This document shows positions 36,099-45,310 of a stretch of DNA of 64,000 nucleotides, piece after piece. Numbering within the stretch: the first letter of the stretch is position 1; every line of letters begins with the position of its first letter. The position numbers and the translations under genes were made by a program. Origin of the DNA: Thermoplasmata archaeon (lineage in GTDB: Archaea > Thermoplasmatota > Thermoplasmata > Methanomassiliicoccales > Methanomethylophilaceae). The notes beneath the pieces are model-generated. The model made no database searches and was not told where the DNA came from. It worked only from the letters and a program-made list of their open reading frames with translations. The DNA is taken from positions 21,558 through 85,557 of the forward strand of contig SUST01000006.1 in NCBI GenBank assembly GCA_015063285.1, written 5' to 3'.

Positions 36099-36731
36099 TC
36101 ACCCCTTGAGGTATGCAACGCAGTCCTGAGCGTTGATGTCACGGTGGTCTGCTCCAATGGTCTCGGCAAACTGAGGTGAAGTCGGTGGTCCGCCAATTGT
36201 GACAATGCATCCTTCTTTGAGGCCGGATTCCTTCATGAGATCCATGGTTGATTTCATTCCATCCATGGTGGGGGTCATGAGCGTTGAGAGACAGAGAATC
36301 TCGAGCTTCTCCTCTTTCACCTTGTCTACGATCAGACTAGGTGCGATATCCTTACCCATGTCAGTGACGAGGAATCCTCCTGCCGTCAACATGGTCTTAA
36401 CGATGTTTTTACCGATGTCATGGACGTCTCCTTCCATGACTGCTGTGCCTGCTCTCTTTGCGTTGTCCAAAGCCCCTGCGGGAATTGCAGGAATAAGAAT
36501 GTCCAATCCTGCATACAGTACCTTGGAAGCTACCAGGACCTGAGGAAGGAACATCTTGTGTTCTGCGAATTTGTCTCCAACAATAGACATTCCTTTAACG
36601 AGTCCTTCATTTATTGCTTCTACGGGGTCGAGACCTTCGTCGAGCGCTTGTTGCGCTAACGGTGCAGCGTCCTTGATCTTCAAGTTCACTACAGAGTCGG
36701 CTAAGGCCTGATAGATTTCCTCCTTGCTCAT
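36099..36731 (-). CDS. corrinoid protein of a methyltransferase system
   Basis: This 210-residue protein has a helical N-terminal cap and a B12-binding Rossmann domain with an intact DxHxxG motif (EGDVHDIGKNIVKT, His about residue 105) that supplies the lower cobalt ligand. Size and order match MtmC/MtbC/MtsB-type proteins. It is the first gene of the operon; AAGGAG lies before the ATG and a TATA box (TTTTATAC on the minus strand, 36783-36792) about 55 bases upstream. It shuttles a methyl group between substrate and the adjacent CoM methyltransferase. Confidence 0.9.
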   Translation of the reverse strand: MSKEEIYQALADSVVNLKIKDAAPLAQQALDEGLDPVEAINEGLVKGMSIVGDKFAEHKMFLPQVLVASKVLYAGLDILIPAIPAGALDNAKRAGTAVMEGDVHDIGKNIVKTMLTAGGFLVTDMGKDIAPSLIVDKVKEEKLEILCLSTLMTPTMDGMKSTMDLMKESGLKEGCIVTIGGPPTSPQFAETIGADHRDINAQDCVAYLKG

Positions 36732-37304
36732 TTTTTACTCCTTCTAACCGAAATTGGTTGAGTGAAAAAAGGTCATCCATGAGTATAAAATAGTTATTGT
36801 TCAGACATAAGATTTTTGTTAATTTTTGTTTTAGCTACTAATTTTTTGGTTAATTAGTATTTAAAGAACACATAAATATGGTTAAAAAATACCAATTAAT
36901 TATAGTATTAGAGTTGTAAAAAATCACTCTAAAAAATTAAGACTTAAAATCTAATATTAAAATATAATGTAATAATACATCCAATGTTGACAACTCAATA
37001 AAACTTTTAATCAGAGAAATAAAGCGTAATCACTACGAGGAGAATAGTGAAAAATGGACGTCTATAAAGTAGTATTAAATCTATTATTATAAAAGACCAA
37101 AAGATGGATTATCTAATTACTTCTGTCAAAAGAGTAGCATACCTTTTATGATGGTGATAGCTGTCATTCTTTTCTGAGTTTTAGTTTGAAAGAAAGGTAT
37201 GGCGCAACAATAGGATTTAAGAAGATGGTTAACTGAACAATAGTTTCAACACCCTCATTGGAAGATAACTGGAGAAAAGAATCGTATTAGAATTCGGAGG
37301 GTTC
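36732..37304. promoter_or_regulatory. AT-rich promoter region of the methyltransferase operon
   Basis: About 570 very AT-rich bases hold no convincing gene. The minus-strand TATA box at 36783-36792 fits the corrinoid-protein operon. Farther upstream, GGTTAATTAGTATTT (36848-36862) and an imperfect inverted copy (36887-36901, 12 of 15 positions) form a candidate operator. The remainder up to the terminator at 37305 shows nothing recognisable. Confidence 0.4.
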
Positions 37305-37321
37305 GGGCCGTTGTGCGGCCC
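37305..37321 (-). terminator. hairpin after the LRR surface protein
   Basis: GGGCCG and CGGCCC form a perfect six-base stem with a five-base loop, 18 bases downstream of the minus-strand LRR gene. A T-rich stretch follows only after some 25 bases, so terminator strength is uncertain. Confidence 0.5.
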
Positions 37322-37339
37322 TCCCCCTCATAAATCGTT

Positions 37340-39202
37340 TCAACCTTTGCGTGCAACGGCTGCGATGAAAATAGCCGTTACAGCAAGAACGATCACTGTG
37401 GCGATTGTCTTCGGAGTGTCGTCAGCAGGAGAGTCATCCTCGCCGTCCATGCCGTCGTCTCCGCCGACATCGGTGACATCTCCCACCTGGTATGTAGCCA
37501 AAAGGAACACGTTGCCGTATCTGTCCTCCACCGAGTTCCAGCCGCAGAACGTGAGTCCGAATTTGTTCACAGGGTCTTCTCCCTCATACGAAGGCCATTC
37601 GTTCAGGGGTACTCCTGTGGTCTTCTGAAGTATTGTACCGTCGTAGTTCATCCACGTGTAGGTGAGCGTTTCCGGTTTCGGATCCGGGATCTTGTACACG
37701 CTGCCCTTCTCCGGCGCTCCAATGGAAGTCCATGTGTATCCGCCGATGGCACCCGCAGTCACTGGTTCAACCTTTGTCGTCTTATCGCTTTCGTAGAACG
37801 TCATCGAGGTGAATGAGCCCATGTACTTTGAGGCTATTTGCGGGTCGTTGATCGCAGGTGCGTTGAATGTTTCCAGGTTTGCGCATAGGAAGGTAAAGAA
37901 ACCGAGGTCGACATCAGTCCCTTCGATAGAGATGTATTTCAGGGTTTCGGATGTGAATGCCATCGTGTCTATGGATTTGACGGAAGCCGGTATGACCACT
38001 GACGTCAGGCTGTTCGAGCTGAATGCACACGCGCCTATGGATTTGACGGAATCGGGGATATTGACGTATTCTAACGGAGTACCGGCGAAGGCATGACCCT
38101 CTATCGATTCAATGGAAGCGGGCAGGACTATCGTTTTCAACGATTTACATTCTCTAAACAAGCATCCCGGAATCTCTTTGAAGTTATCGGGGATATATGC
38201 ATATTCGAGAGATGTACAATTTTCAAAAGCGCTGCTTCCTAACGATTCCAGACCTTCAGGGAGTATGACGCATTTCAAAGATTCGCATCCTTTGAAGGCA
38301 CCATTTCCTATGGACTTTATGTTGTCCAGCTTTATTTCGGTGATTCCGCTGCTGTCGAATGACCACTCTTCAATCTCCGTGACGGAATCAGGGAGAACGA
38401 CTGTCTTCAGATCACTGCAGCTTGAGAATGTTCTCGAAGCAATCTTCGTGACGCCATCCGGTATCACTATCGACTTTATACCTGAGTTCGAGAACGTTCC
38501 GTTCAAAGCCCTTATCGAGCTTGGAAGTTCGATCTCTGGGATGGGTGCGCCGTAGAACACATCTAGTCCAAGTTCCTTTATGCCGTTCGGCAGTTTGACG
38601 GAAGTCAATTGGGTGCAGTCCTTGAAGATCTCGTCTCCCATCTTGGTGACAGTGTCTGGGATGACTATGGATTTGAGTTCGGTTCTTTCGAATGCGCTGT
38701 TTCCGATACTGGTCAGGGTGCTGGGAAGCACAACTTCAGAGAATCTCAAGCAGAAGAATGCGAAGGATCCGATATGGGTCACGCCTTCCTCTATGATCAG
38801 CTTATTGCATCCGTAGTACGGGGAAGCCCATGCGGCCCTATCTATCCACGGGGTGGTGGAGCAATCGGTGTGGTCTACATGGTGATAGTCCTCCATGGGG
38901 CCATTTCCGCTGACCTTTAGGATACCATCGCCTATCTGGACCAATCCTGCAGAGTCTTTCTGCATCCATTGGCTATCATACGTGACCACACAATTTCCTG
39001 AATTCCAGGTAGTGTGGATTATTCCTGTATCCCCGTCGTGTATTCCTATATCCCCGTCGTGTATTACAGCATCCGTTGATTCCGCTCCGACCGCGACGAT
39101 ATATGTACCGCACAGCATGAACGCAGCAGCCATCAGCACCAGGGCCAGCTTCTTCGAATTCGCGGAGTTAGATGTCTTTCCGACATTTCCTGTCTTTCTC
39201 AT
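37340..39202 (-). CDS. large secreted LRR_5 surface protein
   Basis: This 620-residue protein has an N-terminal signal peptide, a segment resembling secreted-protein linkers, then about a dozen BspA-type leucine-rich repeats (for example TSIGNSAFERTELKSIVIPD over two turns), an InlB-like WxxxDG...LNEWPSYEGEDP...FCGW module, an acidic linker and a C-terminal membrane helix (IATVIVLAVTAIFIAAV). It is therefore surface-displayed. A twin copy of an IPSCIT-like repeat appears near the N-terminus (HDGDIGIHDGDTGI). It is monocistronic and resembles the LRR protein at 17617-19185. Confidence 0.87.
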   Translation of the reverse strand: MRKTGNVGKTSNSANSKKLALVLMAAAFMLCGTYIVAVGAESTDAVIHDGDIGIHDGDTGIIHTTWNSGNCVVTYDSQWMQKDSAGLVQIGDGILKVSGNGPMEDYHHVDHTDCSTTPWIDRAAWASPYYGCNKLIIEEGVTHIGSFAFFCLRFSEVVLPSTLTSIGNSAFERTELKSIVIPDTVTKMGDEIFKDCTQLTSVKLPNGIKELGLDVFYGAPIPEIELPSSIRALNGTFSNSGIKSIVIPDGVTKIASRTFSSCSDLKTVVLPDSVTEIEEWSFDSSGITEIKLDNIKSIGNGAFKGCESLKCVILPEGLESLGSSAFENCTSLEYAYIPDNFKEIPGCLFRECKSLKTIVLPASIESIEGHAFAGTPLEYVNIPDSVKSIGACAFSSNSLTSVVIPASVKSIDTMAFTSETLKYISIEGTDVDLGFFTFLCANLETFNAPAINDPQIASKYMGSFTSMTFYESDKTTKVEPVTAGAIGGYTWTSIGAPEKGSVYKIPDPKPETLTYTWMNYDGTILQKTTGVPLNEWPSYEGEDPVNKFGLTFCGWNSVEDRYGNVFLLATYQVGDVTDVGGDDGMDGEDDSPADDTPKTIATVIVLAVTAIFIAAVARKG

Positions 39203-39465
39203 TCAATCACCATTTCAATGGTCCGACCGGATAGCGGTCAAATCTGATTACAGAAACTGACAGATATAATGTATTAAGATATTATCATCAGATTATCAAT
39301 ACAAGTATAAAGCAAGGCCTTGACAGCAGAGCGATGTCTCCGAATTCTGGAGGATGATGAGGGTTACGATTCAGAGAAATGGGTTCGAAAAGCGGTCGCG
39401 GTCGATGATTGTCCTGCAGCCGCTGTGGTGTTAGATTATTAAAGATAGTTCTCTTTCGCACATTC

Positions 39466-40995
39466 ATGTCGGGAGAAATTCTAACTTACGAGAATATCGA
39501 CCCGCAGGTTCGTAAAAAGATCATGTATGGAATCGCACTCGCTATGCTTGTAGCGTGCTTCGACGGTTCCATAACGGCAACATGCGGTCCTGAGATCGGT
39601 AACTCGTTCAACAATACAAGCCTTCTACCGTGGCTTACGATGGGCTATCTGCTCTTCGAGACCATCATGATCCCGATCTCAGGTAAGCTCTCCGATCTCT
39701 ACGGAAGAAAGAAGCTGCTGATGATCGGACTCATATTCTTCCTTCTGAGTTCCATCGTTGCTACCATCGGTATCAGCATGGAGATCATGGTCTGCGCCCG
39801 TGCCATCCAAGGTATGGCCGGAGGTATCATAATTCCAGTTTCCGCCGCTGTCATTGCGGACCTGTATGCCCCTGAGGAGAGGGGGAAGATGCAGGGTGCC
39901 CTCGGTGCACTGTTTGGTATCGGATTGGGTATCGGCCCTCTGATCGGAGGAGCGCTCGCAACCATGAGCATCGCAGGCATCCCTGGATGGCATTTCGCAT
40001 TCGCGATCAACATCCCCATCCTTCTGGCAACAATTATAATGTGTAAGGAGGAGTTCCCAATGCCTGCCAATCTGCAGGCTAAGCCTGAGATAGACTTCAA
40101 AGGAATCGGTCTGATCACCTTGCTTCTGATCGTCTTCATCATCTACTTCCAGATGTTCGGAACGGCATTCGATGTCGTCAGTATTGAGTCGCTCGTGATG
40201 ATCTTCGTCATGGTCGGACTCATCATCCTTCTCAGCAGAGTAGAATCCAAGGCCGCCGAACCCATCATCGCACCCCATGTGCTGAAGAACCCCACCGTCA
40301 GGTCGGCATCCTTGTTGCTGTTCCTGCTCGGATTCTCGATGATCGGTGACGAACTGTTCACATCGATGTTCCTGCAGAAGGTCGAAGGATACAGCGCCAT
40401 CAACGCCGGACTTTTCATGCTGTGCATGATCATCGGTATGGCCATCACTTCAGCCATCGCTGGAAGCAAGGTCGAGAAGACAGGATATAAACCTTGGATC
40501 TTCGCAGGACCGGTCCTGATGGCCCTCGGAATGATGGGAATGTCTTTCATCACCGAATTCTCCGTACCTCAGTTGGCGATTTCGGAGTTCGTATTCGGTC
40601 TCGGCGTTGGATGTCTCATGGCATCGCTGATGGCCTGTGTGCAGAACAGCTGTGTGGATTCCGAAGTGGGAATGACCACCTCTGTCGTATCACTGTTCAG
40701 GAACATCGGTTCGACTATCGGTTCGAGCGTGTACACGATGTTGGTTGCCGTTGGTGTCAGTTACTACTCCATACAGGAGGGGATTACCCAATGGGCGAAC
40801 GAAGGGGTAGGTATCTTGGAGCATCTGGGCGGATTGTTCGACGAACAAATCAAGTTCGTCTTCACCAATTCCGTAGCGGATGCTTTCGCCGTCGGTACCA
40901 TAATCCTTATCGCGGCTGCAATAATCGGATATCGTTTCAAGATCGTCCACATGAGCAAGACCAAGGAGATCATCGATATCGAGAGCAAGGAATGA
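39466..40995 (+). CDS. MFS drug/solute exporter, DHA2 type
   Basis: This 509-residue protein has about 14 hydrophobic helices. Helix 1 contains CFDGSITATCGPEIG and the helix 2-3 loop GKLSDLYGRKK, the DHA2-family signature; helix 5 has GIGPLIGGAL, the motif C of exporters. It probably exports toxic compounds by proton antiport. The ATG at 39466 is preferred over upstream in-frame codons since it gives the usual short N-terminus. It is preceded by ATTATTAAAGATA, a TATA-like element. Confidence 0.85.
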   Translation: MSGEILTYENIDPQVRKKIMYGIALAMLVACFDGSITATCGPEIGNSFNNTSLLPWLTMGYLLFETIMIPISGKLSDLYGRKKLLMIGLIFFLLSSIVATIGISMEIMVCARAIQGMAGGIIIPVSAAVIADLYAPEERGKMQGALGALFGIGLGIGPLIGGALATMSIAGIPGWHFAFAINIPILLATIIMCKEEFPMPANLQAKPEIDFKGIGLITLLLIVFIIYFQMFGTAFDVVSIESLVMIFVMVGLIILLSRVESKAAEPIIAPHVLKNPTVRSASLLLFLLGFSMIGDELFTSMFLQKVEGYSAINAGLFMLCMIIGMAITSAIAGSKVEKTGYKPWIFAGPVLMALGMMGMSFITEFSVPQLAISEFVFGLGVGCLMASLMACVQNSCVDSEVGMTTSVVSLFRNIGSTIGSSVYTMLVAVGVSYYSIQEGITQWANEGVGILEHLGGLFDEQIKFVFTNSVADAFAVGTIILIAAAIIGYRFKIVHMSKTKEIIDIESKE

Positions 40996-41126
40996 ACATT
41001 TCATCAGCCCTTCGGGGCCTAAACCCTTTCATTTCTGCCTAAACTTTAATCTAAGAGGACTCCGGCGATGGACTGTCGGCAAGAGGGAACACAACACTGT
41101 CTTGTTCAGAAACTAGATGAGAAGAT

Positions 41127-41153
41127 GGTCTCCGCTCTGATTTCATGGAGATC
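41127..41153. repeat. degenerate copy D of the island's hairpin repeat
   Basis: GGTCTCC and GGAGATC arms flank a CTCTGATTTCAT core, closely similar to copy B (44301-44330) in order and spacing. It could be an old, decayed attachment site or a chance hairpin at the end of the neighbouring small gene. Confidence 0.35.
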
Positions 41154-41328
41154 TAGCATAGGCTGTGTGACTGAGCTCAGAACCTCTCCCCGTAGGTGAA
41201 CCCCCTAGCCATTTATCCAGGGTCTTTCCGTATATCATATCTCTTATCTTTCTCTCGACCATCGAGTTTACCTTTTCGACCAGGAATCCGAGCAAATATG
41301 CGGCCTTGTCCAAATCCCTGTACATCAT
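41143..41328 (-). CDS. small protein coupled to the Pr6Pr-like gene
   Basis: This 61-residue frame begins at an ATGATG that overlaps the stop of the preceding membrane-protein gene. It has a plausible amphipathic helix (YLLGFLVEKVNSMVERKIRD) and no recognised family. The overlap suggests translational coupling. Its last residues run into the hairpin repeat at 41127-41153. Support is limited to coding appearance and overlap. Confidence 0.45.
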   Translation of the reverse strand: MMYRDLDKAAYLLGFLVEKVNSMVERKIRDMIYGKTLDKWLGGSPTGRGSELSHTAYARSP

Positions 41329-42051
41329 CCGGATGCCTGACGGAGGTTGGGATTGGTCCTTCTCACTATTTTCGTGTAGACATAAGATACGACAAACCCC
41401 GTGACGAACACCCCTATGCCGACCAGCAATGTTGTGAGCACAGATTGCGAATGGATCCTCAGGAACGGATACGGGGCCAAATCGTCGTTGCCGGCTATGA
41501 TCAGGAACACCACTATGAACACCATATAGAGCAGCATCGGAATGGTCGACAGTATGGCCTCCTTTCTTGCCCATGGCCTCCATGTCGGAGAGATACAGGA
41601 AATCCACGATTGCTAGAATGGGGTTGATCAGATGCGCCATCAGCGAGCCCTCCGGGTTCAGCAATATGGTCCATCCCTGGTACGGAACCAGAACGAAGGC
41701 CACTACAACCAATGTGATCGTTAGCATCATAACGGCAGCCAGCTTCAGTACCAACAGGAAGTGGGGACTCTTGATCCCTTTATGGATGCAGTAAAGCGTC
41801 CCGACGGAGACAATGGCTGCCAGATAGTTGGACCAATTGGTTAAGAATAGGTAAACGTCTTGCGATGCTGCATAATCGACAACATCGACAATACAGAACA
41901 TGACGTTCACAATCATGTACAGAACGAGTACGATAATGGTAACATTGATTGCTATGGAGTACCTCACAATCCTTGCATCGGCCATATTGGGCCATCTGAT
42001 TTTGCCTATAAAGAATGAGAGCAGATATAGTTTTGAAAAACCAACCTTCAT
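41325..42051 (-). pseudogene. Pr6Pr-like membrane protein, frameshifted
   Basis: The first 165 residues give a membrane protein with four helices typical of the Pr6Pr / FAR-17a-like family (for example FLTNWSNYLAAIVSVGTLY and PYQGWTILLNPEGS). Near 41558-41562 the frame shifts; after removing one base the other frame continues with helices LLYMVFIVVFLIIAG and LLVGIGVFVTGFVVSYVYT to the TGA at 41325. The unshifted frame instead yields a low-complexity tail. It is either a recent mutation or a sequencing error. Confidence 0.7.
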
Positions 42052-42129
42052 ACGCCTGACAGCGGTCTCCTTTAATTCATTCGATTATGGATGAGAGGTA
42101 TCCCTGACCAGTAAGTTGCCAAATTTGAA

Positions 42130-42165
42130 GATGCTGGATAAGGATGGTCCCCCTCCCTGATTTGA
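42130..42165. repeat. copy A of the island repeat
   Basis: This copy is identical to 63925-63961 over 36 positions except for one missing A after the GGTCCCC block, and is in the same orientation. It includes 15 bases beyond the part shared with copy B. It may mark the left end of the whole island or of a nested element. Confidence 0.6.
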
Positions 42166-42257
42166 GAGATGAAACTCTCTACCTTTATGGGCAGATAGCA
42201 AGAATTGCTATCATCACCTATCCGATGTATTCGGAATAATTTGTAAGAAATCGATAG

Positions 42258-42554
42258 ATGGTTACCGATACATCCGTATATGGTAATCTGCATATCTGTA
42301 TCATGGAGGATACCAAAGAAGCGATGGAGGAACTCACTTTCATCTTGTTGTACCTGACATGTTTCAAGGAGAAATACGGTGGATACAGCAGTTGGAAGGG
42401 GTATGATTTCCCGACGCTGGACCGGTTGGAAGAGAAGGGTCTGATCATGCAAGGTAGGAACAAACACCGTTGCAAATCAGTATACATCCCTGAGGAGTCT
42501 GTGGCCAAAGCAAGAGAATTGCTCCTGAAGTACGGGATATCAGATCGGGAATGA
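42258..42554 (+). CDS. DUF6429-like small protein
   Basis: This 98-residue protein contains KEAMEELTFILLYLT and YSSWKGYDFPTLDRLEEKGL, matching from memory a small conserved family (DUF6429) found in gut microbes. It looks helical and cytoplasmic. An ATG at 42303 is an alternative start beginning MEDTKEAMEEL. It lies between repeat copies A and B with the convergent AAA ATPase, so it may belong to an older integrated segment. Confidence 0.6.
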   Translation: MVTDTSVYGNLHICIMEDTKEAMEELTFILLYLTCFKEKYGGYSSWKGYDFPTLDRLEEKGLIMQGRNKHRCKSVYIPEESVAKARELLLKYGISDRE

Positions 42555-42648
42555 TCGTTCGACGATTCTCAGAACGATCGATTACACGATTGGATCCAAG
42601 AGTGGTCAGGAGGCATCCCATACCAATCATGATGCATATCGTCCGGCA

Positions 42649-44055
42649 TCATCCGTTAAAGAGGGTAGGTGGAGCCTTATCTCCATAAAGCGTCTTTCCA
42701 TCGATCAGGATGATGCCGTTCTCTTCCGAGTAATCGATAAGATCCTGTTCGAATCCCAACGCAGAGAACAGAACGAAGATGACATTCTCCGTGAACTTCG
42801 CGACCTTCGCTCTGGATATAAGCGTATTGTACGCAGTGAATCCCACGGGTTTCCTGCTGAGTTTGCACTCTCCCACCAATGTGCGTATCAGGCGATGTTC
42901 GTCTGATATTTTTGCTACGACATCTATGTCCACGTCAGTGTCATCGATCCTTCCCCACCACTGACCACGTTCAATCACGGTATATTTCGAGTCCAGCCAT
43001 TCGCCGCACAGTTTCTCGAACATCTGCCCAATCTGACTGTTTATATCGTTCTTGAGGAAATCATATACAGCAGATTTCGAAGAACCGTTCTCGATCATCC
43101 TGATATTGTTGCTTATGATGTTGTAGGAGAATGAGATGAAAGGGTCCTTGATGGAATACACCGGTTTCTTCGGGGAGTTCCCCATAGGGGTCCTGCGTTC
43201 CACGATACCGACGAATTCCAGATTGTCCAGCAGTCTCTTGCATGCGGCGCGGTCCATCATCAGTTTGTCGGCTATCTCGGATTGTCTCACCGTCCCGTCC
43301 GCAATGCATTTGACGGCCCCGGTGTAATCCTTGTTCCCATCGAATTCCTGGAGGATGATGCTTGCCGCATCACTCCTCCATGAACTGTCATCGTCGAAGA
43401 ATTTCTCCTCGATGAGCTGCCGATAGTCCTTGCCATCTGTATTCAGATGATAGTAAGGGATACCTCCAACGGTGCAGTACCATCTCAGGGACGTTTCGTA
43501 ATCCATATTCGGATGGAATTCCCTGCATGCCTCTATCGATAGGGGTTTGATCTGTTTCCTGTTATCGAATCTTCCGTACAGGGGTTTGCCGGCATCCTCG
43601 GTCTCCCTGCGCATGACGGAGATCGATGAGCCGCAGATGACGAACATGCAGTCCAGTCCTTTCAGGCCCTTGTCCAACGATTTCTGTATCACAGAGGGGG
43701 CCTGAGGTGCAGATTCCAGCAGATAGGGGAGTTCATCAAAGATGACCAGGGTATGTTCCTGCTCGCAAATCTCCTCTATCGTCTTCATCAGATGCGATAG
43801 ATCCTGCGATTGCGGGATATCCTCTCCAAGGAATTCAGATATGTCTAGTGATAATGATGAAAGGTTCTCGTAATACGATCCTTTGATCCCTTGCAGATAA
43901 ATGGTCCTCTTACCTTTACCGAATTCTCTAAGGATAGATGTCTTGCCCACCCTCCTGCGACCCCATATGCAGCAGGTGACCAGTCCTTTCCTGTTCCAAA
44001 GGCCCTCAAGATATGCCAGTTCCGAGTTTCTTCCGATGAGCTCTCCATCCGACAT
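42649..44055 (-). CDS. archaeal AAA ATPase with DUF234-type C-terminus
   Basis: This 468-residue protein has a P-loop (WGRRRVGKTS, about residue 37), a Walker B-type LVIFDELPYLL and a sensor-like VICGSSISVM, followed by a winged helix (SEIADKLMMDRAACKRLLDNL) and a C-terminal nuclease-like DUF234 region (VDIDVVAKI, GECKLSRKPVG). These archaeal MoxR/STAND-like ATPases are common near mobile elements; their function is not settled. The E-x-K-type motif in the last domain suggests a PD-(D/E)xK fold. Confidence 0.82.
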   Translation of the reverse strand: MSDGELIGRNSELAYLEGLWNRKGLVTCCIWGRRRVGKTSILREFGKGKRTIYLQGIKGSYYENLSSLSLDISEFLGEDIPQSQDLSHLMKTIEEICEQEHTLVIFDELPYLLESAPQAPSVIQKSLDKGLKGLDCMFVICGSSISVMRRETEDAGKPLYGRFDNRKQIKPLSIEACREFHPNMDYETSLRWYCTVGGIPYYHLNTDGKDYRQLIEEKFFDDDSSWRSDAASIILQEFDGNKDYTGAVKCIADGTVRQSEIADKLMMDRAACKRLLDNLEFVGIVERRTPMGNSPKKPVYSIKDPFISFSYNIISNNIRMIENGSSKSAVYDFLKNDINSQIGQMFEKLCGEWLDSKYTVIERGQWWGRIDDTDVDIDVVAKISDEHRLIRTLVGECKLSRKPVGFTAYNTLISRAKVAKFTENVIFVLFSALGFEQDLIDYSEENGIILIDGKTLYGDKAPPTLFNG

Positions 44056-44300
44056 ATTGAATAGATAGATTTTTGATTATAAAACAACTTCTTAACTAAT
44101 TGTTTTAGTAACAATTAATTTTTTAATTGATTCAAAATCAATTAACCATATTATCGGTGCGAGTAGCACATCATAGATGTATCCTAATGTCAATCGTCAT
44201 TCCGATCTTCTGCTTCCATGCCTGCTCAGACATTGTAGTAGTATGCAATTTGGTAGCTTGAAAACCCGAAATCGTGTTCTCCGAGAATACTGAATGGAAG

Positions 44301-44330
44301 TGGTCCCCACTCCCTGATTTCACGGGGACC
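44301..44330. repeat. copy B of the island repeat, left attachment-site candidate
   Basis: TGGTCCCCACTCCCTGATTT (44301-44320) recurs exactly at 63940-63959. Together with CACGGGGACC it forms a hairpin with 7-base arms (GGTCCCC/GGGGACC). It sits 18 bases beyond the 3' end of the integrase gene, the usual place of an attachment site. The gap around it (44056-44347) holds no gene. Confidence 0.65.
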
Positions 44331-44347
44331 ATTGATTCTGGATACCC

Positions 44348-45310
44348 TTAGTAGACACCCCCTGTAAGCCTCTGTTTACGGTCATACTGTGCAAATTTCA
44401 CCATGGCATCGTCCATGTCGTCGAGGCAGATCCCGATGTACTTCAGGGTCTCGATTGTCGACTCGTGGCCGAGGATCTTGGAGATGGTCTCGATGGGAAC
44501 CTCCGCATGGTAGAGCCTCCTTCCGAAGGTCCTCCTGAGGGTGTGGTTGGCGAAGTGGAAGCCGAGCACATCGCGTATCGGGTCGAGCACGAGTTCGTCG
44601 ATTGCGCCCGAGTGCTCGGTGTACGCTCCGCCCCTGGGCTTGTTCTTGTAGAGCTTGTAGATGAGCAGCGTTCCCGGATCCTTCCATGAAGGGTTGTAGG
44701 CCATGATGTCCCTGACCATCTGATCCCTCTCCTTCATCCATCTCTCGATGACGGCCCTGGTGTCCTTGTGGAAGCTGATGGTCCTGTACTTCCCGTTCCC
44801 GCGTCCCTTGCCGCGTACGTTGAGGTAGGGCCTCGTTCCGGTGTCGTGCACGTCGTCCAAGGTCAGCCTGACGCATTCGACGCTCCTGAGACCCATGCAG
44901 AGCTCCAGGTGGATGATGATCTCCTGCAGAGGGGTCTTGGGGAAATCGAGGAGCTGTTGGTACTGCACCTCATCCAGCCAGTCGACGTTCACCCTCATGT
45001 CCTGGGCGAACTGCACTCCGGATTTCGCGGCGGCGTCGTTGTTGTAGTGCTTGAGGTACCTCTTGAGGTAGCTGTACTCGCTCTTCTGGTAGGAGACGGT
45101 CTTGTCCTTCCAGGGCCCGTTCATCAGGAATTTGATGTCGTCGGGCGTGATCTTGCGGGGCTCGGAGCAGCGGTCCGCGTTCTCGAGGTAGTCCCTCGTG
45201 CGCTGAAGGCTCCATCTGCATTTGTCACGAGTGTAAGGTTTGGCATTCATGAATTTCTCATCGAGGAATTCCGCTATACAGCTGTCCGATGTGTGTACTC
45301 CTTTTGACAT
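44348..45310 (-). CDS. tyrosine integrase
   Basis: This 320-residue tyrosine recombinase has an N-terminal SAM-like core-binding domain (YTRDKCRWSLQRTRDYL) and catalytic residues Arg (GLRSVECVRL), HTLRR, GHEST and a Tyr in ETLKYIGI. It carries out integration and excision of the element, probably at the adjacent repeat. It is directly preceded (TAAATG) by the small Cys-containing gene, so both are likely cotranscribed. Base composition is more GC-rich than the hsd region. Confidence 0.9.
   Translation of the reverse strand: MSKGVHTSDSCIAEFLDEKFMNAKPYTRDKCRWSLQRTRDYLENADRCSEPRKITPDDIKFLMNGPWKDKTVSYQKSEYSYLKRYLKHYNNDAAAKSGVQFAQDMRVNVDWLDEVQYQQLLDFPKTPLQEIIIHLELCMGLRSVECVRLTLDDVHDTGTRPYLNVRGKGRGNGKYRTISFHKDTRAVIERWMKERDQMVRDIMAYNPSWKDPGTLLIYKLYKNKPRGGAYTEHSGAIDELVLDPIRDVLGFHFANHTLRRTFGRRLYHAEVPIETISKILGHESTIETLKYIGICLDDMDDAMVKFAQYDRKQRLTGGVY

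Noticed and set aside
36740..37300. Possible hidden pyrrolysine (amber-containing) methyltransferase gene beside the corrinoid gene.
   Set aside because: The gap is too short and too AT-rich, with frequent stops in all frames, to hold such a gene.
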